Assembly (NCBI GenBank): GCA_011009095.1
Contig: VTPC01000010.1
Coordinates: 1-64,000, forward strand
Length of the DNA stretch: 64,000 nt
Source of the DNA: Ignelater luminosus
Taxonomy: Eukaryota > Arthropoda > Insecta > Coleoptera > Elateridae
Direction of reading: 5' to 3'
Positions 36,308-47,455 of this stretch are shown one piece after another. Both the position numbers and the translations under genes were made by a program. The stretch's first letter is position 1, and every line of letters begins with the position of its first letter. A model generated the notes under the pieces. That model saw only the letters and a list, made by a program, of their open reading frames with translations, did not search any database and was not told the DNA's origin.

Positions 36308-37450
36308 GTGTGGTTCACAAGTTCCATTTTGGCTATTTTTTGCCTGACCACCAAAAATTATGATCGAGGTGTCATTCGATTCGGAATGGCATTTAGAAAC
36401 TTTTCGAACATTTCGATGTCCCACGCAAAAAAATTGCAAAAATTATAAACAAATTCGTAAAAAAAGGGGGTTTCGTTTTTTGCAAATATCTCGGAGAATA
36501 TTGCAAATATCCGAAATCAAAAAAACGATCCCTAAAGAGCAGGAACTTTTCTACAAAAAAGTCTTAACTCCTAAAATTGTACCACCAATATTTATAATTT
36601 TAATTTAGAGGTGAAAATAGGGCTAAAACGCGTGATCTGGCCGCTGCGCGCGCCGCTTAGTTTGCTCTCTTTAACAAAAAAAATTTTTTTACCTATTAAA
36701 TATAAATATTAAGGGATAAAAAAATTCAGGTATGATTGGGATACATGAATGAACAATAATCCATCGGAAAAAATCTTTCCCACAATTTGTTTATTAGTTA
36801 TGCTTTTGTTAACTAAAGACATTTTACCAATTGAAAATTGTCATAAAAACCATAATATTTTTTAAACTAAAAACCTGAAATTTTTTTCACTTCTTGAACT
36901 TATTCTCCAAAGGCTACAGAACAGATCCCCGTTGGAAAAATTAACAAATTGTCAATCTACACTTTTTTATAAACAATCAAAAATTGGTAAAAGTTCTTTA
37001 GTTAACAAAAGCATAACTAATAAACAGATTGTGGGAAAAATCTTTTTCCGATGGATTATTGTTCATTCATGTATCCCAATAATACCTGAATTTTTTTATT
37101 CTTTAATATTTATATTTAATAGGTAAACAAAAATTTTTTTTGTTAAAGAGAGCAAACTAAGCGGCTCGCGCGGCGGCCAGATCACCCGTTTTTAGCCCTA
37201 TTTTCACCTCTAAATTAAAATTATAAATATTGGTGGTACAATTCCGGGAGTTGGGACCTTTTTGTAGGCAATTTTCTGCTCTTTAAGGATCTTTTTTTTG
37301 ATTTCGGATATTTGCAATATTCTCCGAGATATTTGCAAACAATAAAACCCCATTTTTTACGAATTTGTTTATAACTTTTGTAATTTTTTTGCACGGAACT
37401 TTTGGTGAAGTCAGGCAAAAAATAGCCAAAATGGAACTTGTGAACCACAC
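36308..37450. mobile_element. 1.14-kb fold-back (long inverted repeat) element
   Basis: GTGTGGTTCACAAGTTCCAT at the left end returns in inverse form at the right end, and the two arms match inward for more than 500 bases each. Landmarks include GTTAACTAAAGA, TCGGAGAATATTGCAAATAT, the GC-rich GATCTGGCCGC block and GGTGAAAATAGGGCTAAAA. The left arm carries about 60 extra bases near 36350-36425. The unpaired centre is only about 80-100 bases (about 36845-36925). TA borders both ends (36306-36307 and 37451-37452). No open frame of known type is present. A transcript would form a long hairpin. It resembles fold-back or hairpin MITE elements. Confidence 0.85.
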
Positions 37451-37452
37451 TA

Positions 37453-37980
37453 TAAGTTCTCCATGGGACTGAAATTACATAGAAGAAGACTGCTCTGACC
37501 CAGTTCATTCTACTATTTTATTGGAAATCATCCAGGATTGAATTAGTTATACCCCAGAGCAAGAAAAATTATGTCCTCAAAATTAAATCTTCTCTTTCAA
37601 ACAAACCTTGTTGACTAGACAACATCTTAGTTTGCAGTATTTCAAGGTACTTTGACATTAATTATCCTAGATATGTAGTCAACCAATGCCTTGGGCAGAT
37701 ACAACCCCACTGCAACAGTTGAATGCTTAATTGCAGGTACTAGTACACGTTTTCGGTGAATAGTCTCATTCTGAAAATTTTCTAACGTATCTATTTCTGA
37801 AATGATTATTAAAAATTGTTGCCTCTGAACAGCACTTCCGTCACTGCTCTGTGGCTATGTTCTTAAGCTCACTCCAGACGAAAGTGTTTTTGCTTCTTGA
37901 AAAAAGTGAAGAGTACACAGAAAAAACGATCTAAATCATAAAACGTTTTGAGATATTTAGATCTAATGTTTGAAACATAG
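37453..37980. other. noncoding stretch between two elements
   Basis: No gene or repeat recognised. Confidence 0.45.
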
Positions 37981-37982
37981 TA

Positions 37983-39276
37983 ACACATCGTTCAATAAGT
38001 CCCGAGACTAACCCAGAGATGGCGATAGTAGTACCAAACTAGCCACGTTTCCCTAGAGTGCGAACCTTCACATGAAACGTGTAAACATTTCACGTCGATT
38101 GGACCACAAACAGCAGAGTTATCGAGGTTAGAGTAAAGTCACTTTGTAATTTGTTTGAAAAATGGAACAAAGCGAGTTTCGCGTGTTGATAAAACATTGT
38201 TTTTTAATGGGTAAAAACACCGTAGAAGCCCAGCAATGGCTTGAGAAACGGTACCCGGACTCCTCTCCATCCAAATCAACGATTTGTCGTTGGTATGCTG
38301 AGTTTAAACGTGGTCGTACGGACACAAACGATGCGGAACGTTCGGGTAGGCCATTGGAAGCCGTTACACCGGAAAATGTGAGTGAAGTATTCAAAATCGT
38401 AATGAAAAATCGCAAAGTAAAGGTCCGTGAGATTGCAGAAATGACACAGATATCATCTGGAAGCGTATTTACAATCCTTCATGAAAAATTGAGCATGAAA
38501 AAGGTTTTTTCCAAGTGGGTGCCGCGATTGCTTTCAATGGAACAAAAACAGCAACGAATCGACGATTCAGAGAGCTGTTTATCGCTATTTACTCGCAATA
38601 AAAAGGATTTCCTGCGTCGATACGTGACCATGGATGAAACATGGATACATCATTTCACTCCAGAGTCGAATCGGCAATCATCTGAGTGGCGCATGGCTGG
38701 CGAAAGCCGCCCAAAGCGTCCAAAAACGCAGCCATCTGCTGGCAAAGTCATGGCGTCTGTTTTTTGGGATACACATGGCGTCATTTTCATTGACTACCTG
38801 GAAAAAGGTAAATCGATCAACAGTGATTATTATATTGACTTGTTGGTACGTTTGAAGGAGGAGATCGCAGCAAAACGACCGCACATGAAGAAGAAAAAAA
38901 TCCTTTTTCAGCAAGACAATGCACCATGCCACAAGTCCATAAAAACAATGGCAAAAATCTACGAGTTGGGCTTTGATTTGCTTCCCCACCCCCCGTATTC
39001 GCCAGATTTAGCCCCCAGCGACTACTGGCTCTTTGCTGATCTCAAAAAAATGCTCCAGGGAAAAAAATTTGGCTCGAATGAGGAGGTCATTGCCGAAACT
39101 GAAGCCTATTTTGAAGCAAAGAATAAATCCTTCTATAAACATGGTATAGAAATGTTGGAAAGGCGTTGGAAAGATTGTATCACTCTAAAAGGAGATTATA
39201 TTGATGAATAAAAATGATTTTTGAAAAAAAAAATGTTGTTTTCGTTGTTAGTCTCGGGACTTATTGAACGATGTGT
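37983..39276 (+). mobile_element. complete irritans-type mariner element
   Basis: Perfect 30-bp terminal inverted repeats (37983-38012 and 39247-39276; outer part ACACATCGTTCAATAAGT) enclose one uninterrupted transposase gene. TA target duplications lie at 37981-37982 and 39277-39278. The 1294-bp length is normal for a full mariner. Identical ends and an open gene indicate recent insertion; this is the youngest-looking element in the window. Confidence 0.97.
38162..39211 (+). CDS. mariner transposase, apparently intact
   Basis: The 349-residue product is the usual length for mariner transposases. The N-terminal half holds two helix-turn-helix segments that bind the terminal repeats, with KSTICRWYAEFKRG near residues 38-51 and a GRP linker near 62-64. 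The catalytic domain has WVPRLL near 119, TMDETW with Asp158, QQDNAPCH with Asp252 and YSPDLAPSDYW with Asp287. Exactly 34 residues separate the second and third Asp, the DD34D signature. The chain ends at a normal-looking DYIDE stop. The ATG at 38162 lies 179 bp from the left end, as expected for the family. It would act in the nucleus to cut and paste copies into TA sites. Sequence character places it in the irritans subfamily. No stop or frameshift was seen; activity is inferred, not shown. Confidence 0.96.
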   Translation: MEQSEFRVLIKHCFLMGKNTVEAQQWLEKRYPDSSPSKSTICRWYAEFKRGRTDTNDAERSGRPLEAVTPENVSEVFKIVMKNRKVKVREIAEMTQISSGSVFTILHEKLSMKKVFSKWVPRLLSMEQKQQRIDDSESCLSLFTRNKKDFLRRYVTMDETWIHHFTPESNRQSSEWRMAGESRPKRPKTQPSAGKVMASVFWDTHGVIFIDYLEKGKSINSDYYIDLLVRLKEEIAAKRPHMKKKKILFQQDNAPCHKSIKTMAKIYELGFDLLPHPPYSPDLAPSDYWLFADLKKMLQGKKFGSNEEVIAETEAYFEAKNKSFYKHGIEMLERRWKDCITLKGDYIDE

Positions 39277-39278
39277 TA

Positions 39279-39609
39279 ATAATTTGTTTAAATATAATAA
39301 AAGACAGAAATATTTAAAACGATGTAATACTGATACACACCGGAACGTCTACATGTAGGACAAACTAAAAACGTTGACGATCTCTTTTATGTAAGAAAAA
39401 TGTATGGAAAAAAACAATCTAAATCTAATTTGGTAGCATGAGGTTCACCCTTTAAACCGCTTGCAAAGAAAAAAAATTTTGTTAATAAAATATTATTGTA
39501 GGTATTAGCATGTTATTGGTAGTTTGCTGCATGAGTATATGCGTGAGTTCTTATCTGAGTGTAGGAAGAAAGCCAGAGCACGTACGTACTGAAGATATGA
39601 AATACTTAC
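39279..39609. other. noncoding, possible intron of the next exon's gene
   Basis: No gene recognised. If the following exon is real this would be intron sequence on the minus strand, beginning GTAAGTATT. Confidence 0.35.
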
Positions 39610-39717
39610 GTCAAACTCATCATCACTTTGATCTTTATTGAACCACGGTAGCTGCTCGTAGTAAGGTTGATGTTCATCTGCTACAAATTTCTTTAATTCC
39701 TGGAGTTGATTAAATTT
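39610..39717 (-). CDS. candidate host-gene internal exon, 36 codons
   Basis: On the minus strand a 108-base frame is bounded by an acceptor AAAGTAG, preceded by branch-point-like CTAAT, and by a strong donor GAC|GTAAGTATT. The length is a multiple of three and the frame codes KFNQLQELKKFVADEHQPYY followed by EQLPWFNKDQSDDEFD. The composition is balanced and hydrophilic, with tryptophan, proline and acidic residues, unlike chance frames in AT-rich DNA. I do not recognise the protein. It is the best candidate in the window for a conserved cellular exon. No neighbouring exon was found by eye, consistent with long TE-filled introns. Confidence 0.5.
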
Positions 39718-40334
39718 CTACTTTGGAATTAGCATTAGTCGAGAATAGCTGTGCTGCGGATGAGAATGTGATGGTAGCATTGAATTGCGTCCAGTAATAA
39801 CAATTTGTTGCTGTGCTGCTGATGTTCAACGCTAAATACCACCAAAAGGGGCTGCCTAAAGAGAACTTAACCTCTCTGTGGCCTGGAGGATGTAGACTGG
39901 TAGAGGGAGTGTGCTTTGTGTGGGTTGGTCTGTTGGTAGAATTTTTGGATGACTCGTGTTGGTGCTGCGCCCGGATGTTCAAGGACATCCAACAGGCCGC
40001 CGAGTCAGTGGCGGCATTGAATGAAAGAACGTAGTTGGTGATGCAGGGCAAAGCAAAACTGTTCCTTTCAGAACAGTGTTGGTATTTACGTAGTGAACTG
40101 TTTGAGAGTGTGTGTGTGGGTGTCTAGGTGTATTAAGTGCCGCGGGCTGTTGCTGTTCCGGCATTTGCGTTTACCTCCAAGGGAAACCACGGAAAAGCCT
40201 TCGCGAGAACATGCTGGATCCTATGCTGGTCCTGTAACAAACAAACGGTGCAAAAGCATTGTTCTTAGAGTATTGGTGTGTTGAAAGGAAGCAGAGTAAG
40301 TGGCGTAAAGGTTAGAGGTGGGAGGTTTATCTGA

Positions 40335-40667
40335 AGGCAATTGGGGTATGTTCGAAGGCGTCCTCCAGTTCAGATTGGCTACGGCGAGGAACTTACATTC
40401 ATAAGTAACAGACCGGGGTTGGAGCTGCGCGGGTGTTTGGGAAACGTTACGGTTTTGGTTGGTGGCTCGATCGACATATCTACCTTAGAAGAACTCGAGT
40501 CGCGCGTCTATCCAAGGGATACCGGCCCGCTCGCATACCTCCTCGGAGGGATGGAAGCGATCAAGCCCGAGCGTCCCCCGACAGACCTGTCTCTCTTTCT
40601 GCCGAAGGCATTTTATATGATAGAGTTTAAGAGAACTAAAACATGGGAATCAATAGTCGATGAGTAG
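40335..40667 (+). CDS. unrecognised open frame, coding-like
   Basis: The frame is open for about 110 codons and includes IGYGEELTFISNRPGLELRG, DISTLEELESRVYPRDTGPL and PTDLSLFLPKAFYMIEFKRT. The balanced composition and alternating hydrophobic pattern look like real protein. It has no ATG near its beginning; the first in-frame ATG lies near residue 73. As it stands it would be an exon or a truncated gene. It runs opposite to the reverse transcriptase fragment downstream. I do not recognise the family. Candidates include a LINE ORF1 C-terminus or a protein of another inserted element. Confidence 0.3.
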   Translation, partial: RQLGYVRRRPPVQIGYGEELTFISNRPGLELRGCLGNVTVLVGGSIDISTLEELESRVYPRDTGPLAYLLGGMEAIKPERPPTDLSLFLPKAFYMIEFKRTKTWESIVDE

Positions 40668-40699
40668 GTAAACAAATGTTTTATATGTGTGGATAAGAG

Positions 40700-40732
40700 T
40701 TCGCGGATGACAGCCCCAAAAATTTCCGCGAA
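40700..40732. repeat. perfect 8-bp inverted repeat
   Basis: TTCGCGGA at 40700-40707 and TCCGCGAA at 40725-40732. Role unknown. Confidence 0.7.
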
Positions 40733-40794
40733 GCACGAATAGAATGGAAGCGCGTCTCTGGACAGCATTGAGACACTTGTTTAGCCCCGTCCCC

Positions 40795-41990
40795 CCCCCT
40801 CAGTGAAGGGTGCAAGTGAAGGTGGCTCCAAGATATTAAATCGATAGAGAGAGTGTGAGTTGATCGCCCCAGAGAGACAGATGGATGTCTCTCTCCTAGA
40901 ATTGGGCGCTTTTACCTCTATAGGCGTGTCGAAATAGGATGGCTTGGGTCTTCTTGGGGTTTGGTTTGATTCGCCAAAGGCAAAGCCAGTTTTCCACTCG
41001 GGAGAGGACTTGGCCGAAGTAGTACAGAGGGCGGTGTCATCGGCGTACTGAGTGAGGCGTAGAGTTGAGGAGTTGAAGTGGACTTGGGCGGATCGGGGCT
41101 CTGGTCGGGGGATATCGGCGCAGAATATGATGAAAAGTATTAGAGCGAGAATAAAGCCTTGGGGCACTCCGGCCCGTGGAGTGATAGAGTTAGAGAGGGA
41201 GCCTTTAACTCTTAACTCTGTGTTATCGGTGCGAAAGGAAGCTGTTGATGATTCTAACGAAGCCAGATGGGACTTGGGCGTTCAGGAGCTTTTAAAGAAG
41301 CACCGCATGCCAGACCTTGTCATAAGCACGTTCGATGTTTAGAAAGACACCGACGATACATTTGCCTTGGTTAAGGGATTTGGCAACGTCAGTGTGGAGC
41401 ATAAGCAGCGGGTCGGAAGTCGATCTGCTAACTCTGAACCCAAACTGGTGGGGAGAGAGGAGGTTGGAGGTTTCCAAGAAGTCTCGTAGTCTGTCGGCAA
41501 GCATTCTGTCGAATATCTTGCCTAAGACGTTGAGAAGGGCAATTGGGCGACACGCAGCTGTATCCGAGGGGTCCTTCTGTTTTTTTAAGGATCATGACTA
41601 CGCTACGGTACGTCTTTTATGTCAAGAGAAAGTAGTCACATTGCAAGCAGCTGTATATATTGGAAAAAAGCTCTATAGCTTCATGTGGAAGTCGGCAAAG
41701 CACTTTCCTTGTCAGAGAGTTTTCTCCCAGGGTGGCCGCCATCCAAATGGGTTGGAAGAGCTCGGGGGGGGGGGCGAAAGACCTTTCCGGTGGGACTGTT
41801 ATAAGCGGAGAAATGTTGCGATTGCTGCGGCGGACGAGTCTGTTGATGAGTCGGGCGTGTTCATTGTCGAAGAGCAGGGTCTTGTGGAATTTGGTGCACT
41901 TCATCGAGGAATTCGGCAAAGATTTGGGCTTGCATCTCTGGGTCAGTGACGACTTCATCATTATATAACAATTTGTGTGGAAACTGCATT
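40795..41990 (-). pseudogene. Jockey-like LINE fragment, reverse transcriptase
   Basis: On the minus strand, reading from 41990: FPHKLLYNDEVVTDPEMQAQ and IFAEFLDEVH, then LPHEAIELFSNIYS (about 41690), then MLADRLRDFLETSNLLSPHQ and FGFR-SRST (41504 onward), ERAYDKVWH (RT motif A, normally with an Asp in the F-D-ERAFD pattern, here IERAYD), GVPQGFILALILFIIF (about 41165) and QYADDTALCTTS (the YADD catalytic box, about 41045-41015). KPNPKKTQAILF-like and YLGATF segments follow. Several frameshifts. The 5' part including the endonuclease is missing, as usual for truncated LINEs, and the end beyond 40795 is not recognisable. The upstream border abuts the pseudogene that follows. A run of 11 G near 41764 may be a site of slippage. 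Confidence 0.85.
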
Positions 41991-43539
41991 ATATGCTGCT
42001 TTTTTTATCGCCACGATGCGTGGATGATAGTTGGTAAACCGTATTTCCTTTACAGGTCTCGTAGGGAATGGGCATGTTTTCCTAAAGAACGGCGATAAAA
42101 ATTAGTTACAAGCATAAAACATTTCTTGGTTACAGTAAAAAACATCAAATGGAGCCGGCTTTACTTTTACTTTCTTGAATAAGTACATTAACCTATTGAA
42201 CAGGAACTTCAACCACAGATCTTTGCCTAATGAGTCCAAAATTCTTATCGCTTTCTAAATAATAATGACCCATTTCGAGAAATATAACGTACACAGACTA
42301 AAATCTTTTCTTTGCACGATACATGTAATGCAAAACTGGCACCAGTGTAAAATTTTTGTTTTGCATAGCGCAAGAGTCACAGAATATACGCAGATATTGA
42401 ATTTCTGGTTTTAGGATCTCTGTACAAAAGTGGTACAGTAAAGACATTATATCATCTGCACTCTTTTTTGCAATAGCTTGGAAGTATGTGTAGAAGATAG
42501 ACTGGTTGATGGACAACAAGTGAATATTGAAGCTAACGAAAGTAAGTTGCCTTTTATAATAAACGTCGTTAGTGGATATATTAGGCGTCAGTAGATTTTT
42601 AGAAAAGTCCATTGTTATGGCTTCATAATCTTTCTGCATCCTTGAAATCTTCTTTTTGTTGTGATTCCTTTTATAAAATGTCTGCGCTTTCAATTTATGC
42701 AATTTATCTGATCTGATTCTTGTGCAGAATTGTGAATTTGTAACTCAAGTAATTTTTTTTTATTTTTGTCGTGTCACAAGTGCTACAAGTATCAGATCTG
42801 GGATAACCAAATCCTATGTTAAAATCTTTTTAAAAAATATTTCTGTAAATTTTGCAACTTACGCTTTTTCCCGGATATTTTTTTCTTAGGGTAGAACTGA
42901 TGCATTTTTTATATCTAGAGATTTAGGTAATTATATTTGTCTAGTGTTGATTAAGTTGTAAAACGAATTTCACCTTTTAAAATTTTTAATGTGCTTATGT
43001 ACTACTACACATTCTAAAGTCTGTTACCATGTCTTCCACTTTTGTCAAGACAACGGATGCCTTTATCGCTAAGGTATTTCTTCATTGTGGTAATTCTTCT
43101 GTTCGTGATGCCATAAAGACTTATGATAGCTTTCTGACATACTTGCACATCTTTATATTTTCCCGCTTCAGCTGCAAAAATTCTTACACTATAGAAGTAA
43201 GAATAGTCTCTTAATTTTGCTTCATCTTTTGGTTTTCTTGGCCGCCTTTATGTAATTTATGTAATTATTCACATTATTGTGTGAACTGATGAGTACACAC
43301 AAGTGGTTATTTTGTGAATTTCTATTAGGAATTACATTGAAGCCGTTAATTATATCACGTTTTTGGTCTTCTGTGATTCGATCGAAACACTTAAATCTAT
43401 GACACTTGCGCAAATCCTCGGTTTCATAGGTGTGATTCCTAATTTTCTACTCGGTGTCTTTTAAGCGGCCGTATGACTTTCCTTTACGTGTTAAATTAAT
43501 TAATGGAACTTTATCACCGTTTCCACTAGTATCATTCAT
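41991..43539 (-). pseudogene. broken gene of an arthropod transposase-like family (CGGQNKN type)
   Basis: The minus strand reads a widespread insect protein in several frames. ATG at 43539 starts MNDTSGNGDK. Then come RKCHRFKCFDRITEDQK (about 43410), VCQKAIISLYGITNRRITTM and GRHGN (about 43135-43030), GFGYPRSDTCSTCD (about 42815-42775), MDFSKNLLTPNISTNDVYYK (about 42610), IFCDSCAMQNKN (about 42375), ESDKNFG (about 42255) and a C-terminal FRKTCPFPTRPVKEIRFTNY block (about 42080-42015). The three acidic positions (MDF, FCDSC, ESDKNF) suggest an RNase-H-fold nuclease, as in DDE transposases. I believe this corresponds to the DUF7869-type family, but that name is from memory. There is a one-base frameshift near 43240 and others elsewhere. 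The 3' end is cut by the LINE fragment. Function unproven. Confidence 0.65.
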
Positions 43540-45917
43540 TTTCAAAAAATGTAAAAAGGAAGAAACTATAATAGTCAAGCAAAAAACAAGACGAGACAGG
43601 CACGTGCTTGCAAACAAAGTGATATGAAACAATAGGAAGTGAATATTATTACTTTATTGGCTACCACAAAACCGACGTGTTCTATAAGAAATTCTATTTA
43701 TTATGTTGCCTTAGATCTCTTTTCTATACAACACGCTGACTTGGATCGCTTCTCTATAGAACAGGTGTATTTAGAGGCTATTTCAAGTGACTTAAATGCT
43801 GATTTTGTCAATTCTGACTCCACTACTGAAAAGAGCAGGTTTGAAACTATAACAAGAATATAAATATTAGCCCATTTGTGTAAAAAATTGGCTTAGATAG
43901 TTTTTCCCGTGTACTGTTCAAGTGACTTCTCCTGTGATCTACAACATTTTGTCCGTAACCAAGCAGTTTTTGTCTTGCCGTGAAAATATACACGCTGACA
44001 TTTGTAGCTTGACATCATAACTTAATTAATTCAGTGGAATTAAAACCTCTGTCGATCAGACATATTCTTCTAAGGATAGTATCATCTCGAACTAAGGTTT
44101 TTCTTGGTTGTCCACTGCTTGGTTTGTCTTCATGTTTCCCGTTTCAGCATAATTCTTGTTAATTCATCAGGCAACTAATGCAACCTTCACTTTGCACAAG
44201 AAGATTTTTTCCAACGCAGGGAATTATTTAATGCAGAGAGATTTAAAACAATGCCTTCCTTAGAAAGTTTGAATTATGTACTATTTAAAGGCTGTAATAC
44301 AGTAATTTTGCTTTTTCAGTAAAATGGTTACTGTTCAACAAATGACATTAAAATACAACCAAAATATGAAGAAAAAGTAGATAAATGTTTTTAGTATCTG
44401 TTTCAAATCTTTAAAAAAAAAGTTACATACTATTTTTATACGATGTTTTGGTTGAGAGTACATTTTAATAATTATAAACAGTTACAATAATTATTAATTT
44501 AATGAAATCACAAGTACTCTTAATAAGAATAATTTTGTATTTCTTAATCCTAAATGTACTATTAACAAAGCTCATCCAAGCTTATCTTGCTCACTGACAC
44601 ACATACCTATCCATCACATGACTCATCACTTCGTATTACACTGTCCTATAGAGTAAGGTACAATTTATATTTACTAATTTCACACACCTTTTTTAAGATA
44701 ATAATCTTTATAAAACCTGAAATTACAATTTTGCACACCTTGCAGGATGGTTTTGTAACACTTTTTCTTCTTTTCATTATTATTTCTAATAGATGTAAAC
44801 CATTATTTTAATTATCCCCAAGGCTTCATGTACTACAGTCTTTAGCGGTTCTTAATTATTTTCCTATTTTCGAAATTTTTTTACCCCATCTCAACTAGTT
44901 TTTTTCTAATTAATGTGTCACACATGCACTTTTACACGTACTTAATATTGTGTTTTAGAGGTACTTTAGAAAAACGTATTCTTAATGGAAATAAATTTTT
45001 GTTATTTTTGCCGTTAACAGTACATAGAATCAAAGTGTTTTTGTTCTAATTTTGAGCAATTTCAGAGTTGAAATTACTGTGGGATAGTAAGAAGCTTTGG
45101 GTAAATCATTGTCTGATAGTGTTAATGTTATGCAAACAAGAAACAATTTGTGCGTACACAGTTCGAATTATCGTATTCAAATAGATTGTAAACTAAATTA
45201 GTTTGTGTGGCTATCTTGTACATAACAATGCTTGATCTAGTACTCTATCTGAAAGATAAAATTTAATATTTAATTCAGACTTATAGAGTCTCTATTGAAT
45301 AGAATTATTGAATTCTGAGTTGCTATACGTTTTAAATTTTTAAAAATCAAAGAATTCTTTGCATTCCGTTTTGATATATTGTGATCCAGGAAAATTTCAT
45401 CAAAGCATGCTATGACTGCAATGGCATGTTCGATATTGAAGCATTCGCTATTTAATATTTACACGTCTTAGAGTAACAAATAGCAACCAGACAGAGCGTA
45501 ATGCTATTTTGTGAAGTAAAAGGAAAATAGCCTGTATTTACGCAACCTTATATAGCGTGTGTGAAAAATTCATTTGTCTAGAAATTCTTCGTATACGCTA
45601 CATATGTCGGCGGTAAACACTGAAATTCGTCAATTCCGATAACCCCTAGCTAGTACAGAGATTGCCAACAAACAGTAAATAGTCAAGATTGTTTATCGTT
45701 TGACTTAAGATTTCAGCTATTCATAACTCTTTAATATGAAAAGTATGACAAAAATAAAATAAAATAAGAATGAATTCTTAATGTTACTTGTTGACGACGC
45801 AAGTTACACTTTTGTGGCATCCCGAGTTACAAAACACTTTACCATACATAACAAATTTAAAAATGCGTGTACCTGTACAATTAAATTGGCTCATCCCATA
45901 TTAGAGTTGTTAACACT
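43540..45917. other. AT-rich noncoding stretch
   Basis: No recognised gene, RNA or repeat pair. Confidence 0.45.
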
Positions 45918-46072
45918 AATTAATAATTAAAGAGTCACAACCTACTCCAGAAGTGTTTAATATGTGAGAATTGTATATCGTACCCCTTGACAGATCTACG
46001 TATGTATTACGTTATACAGTTCTCACATATTTAACACTTTTAGTGCAGACTATGAGTCTTTAATTATTAATT
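45918..46072. repeat. 155-bp imperfect hairpin, MITE-like
   Basis: The left arm (45918-45977, with AATTAATAATTAAAG and GTTTAATATGTGAGAA) is repeated in inverse at 46013-46072 with roughly 80 percent identity; the loop is about 35 bases. Its compact hairpin form resembles small MITEs. No target duplication could be read. Confidence 0.7.
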
Positions 46073-47453
46073 TGTATAAACCACTTTCTTTTTGTAACAC
46101 ATCTATTAGATAAGCATTGCTTTTTTGCGCGTTTACACAAACATTTAAAATATCTTTGTCTCCCAGCCAATGATTGTGGCTGCACGGAATCGCGTGTAGA
46201 TAAAAAGTTCTGAGGAACATTGTTTACAGTAAGGAATTGTTTGTTGGCAAATATTAAATCTGGTCGGTTAAACTAAGATTTAATATGTCCAACCCAACAT
46301 CTTACTTCATATGCATAATCTTGTAACGTTCATTTTTTATGGACCTTACATGGGTCTTGCCTTCTCTAATTTCGGTTATCTTCACTGGGTTCTGTTTAAT
46401 ATCTTTAATCTATGTCACCGTTCCTATAATAATTCGTACGAAAATATATACTTGTAGACCACCTTATATATCATTGAAATGAAATTTTTAATAATTTTGC
46501 TTGTATTAAATTTATGTTGCACATGGAAATTTTCAGTGTACTGAAAATCTTAAAAATTATTTCGTTGTAATTACTCTGGGATGGCCCGGATTGATCTTAT
46601 TTTTGTGATCTATAGTTATCTCTAGTTGCCAGATGTAGTTAAGGCAAACTTCTTTTGCTTTTGTAGAAATAATTTCTGCTTGTTTTATATGATTTCACTC
46701 GTTTATTGTTCTGTTTGACATTTATTTGATATCAGTTAATTAACAGAGGTTATCTATTATCGCTCATTTGGCTAATGATTGGCTATTAGATTCAGAATAG
46801 GTAGCATCAGTTTTGGTCCATTTCTAGCTATTTGCATGCGTTTTTTTTCGAATTTTTTTTTAGACATCAGCCTTTTGTCTAAATTCCGTATTCACTTATT
46901 AGGTTTAAACAACTTTTTTGCTTGCCTCATTAGAGTTTCTATTGTTCTCAGTGATATTTAATTTTTATCTTAAAGGAATGCGCGTTTTGGGCTATATTTT
47001 CGTGATTAGTTTTTCGAAGGTTAAACTATCTTTTGAAAGACGTTTAAATTTTTATTGTCGGCGTCTTTCCTTAAGGAACGATTAACCATTATGAATTAGT
47101 TTTTTTGTAATTTATTGGACTTCCTTGTAACCAAATTGTTTACTAGATTCATTGAAATGTTACACTCGAATTATTTTCGTTTGCTTCAAGATGTTTTTTG
47201 CGCTCTGAGTAAGCTTAGAGTTAAATTTTCCGTAAAGTTGCACTACACTCATTTCATAAAAAGATGCTGCATATAAAATTGAGCTTTTTTAAATTTTTGT
47301 TAAATTAAATAAAAATAGCTTTTTGAATGATTTGAAATCTGATGTTGATTTAAATTTAATAATTTCATACGGTATGGGCCACAAGTATTAGGACAGGTGT
47401 GTTTGGAATTTTGTTTCAGGTTAAGAAGAAGCATTCTTTCGGTCTGACATAGC
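46073..47453. other. AT-rich noncoding stretch
   Basis: No gene recognised. GGGCCACAAGTATTAGGACA near 47375-47395 resembles the end of some Tc1-type elements, but no partner end was found. Confidence 0.4.
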
Positions 47454-47455
47454 TA

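Larger units (their letters stand above)
39718..40794. other. G/C-richer stretch, origin unclear
   Basis: Base composition is clearly richer in G and C than the flanks and similar to the LINE fragment that follows. It may be LINE 3' sequence or another inserted element. It contains the open frame listed next and a perfect 8-bp inverted repeat, TTCGCGGA/TCCGCGAA, at 40700-40732. Confidence 0.4.

Noticed and set aside
42298-42702. Minus-strand 134-residue frame as a separate small gene
   Set aside because: Its blocks are the central part of the larger broken gene that starts at 43539; conserved blocks continue on both sides.
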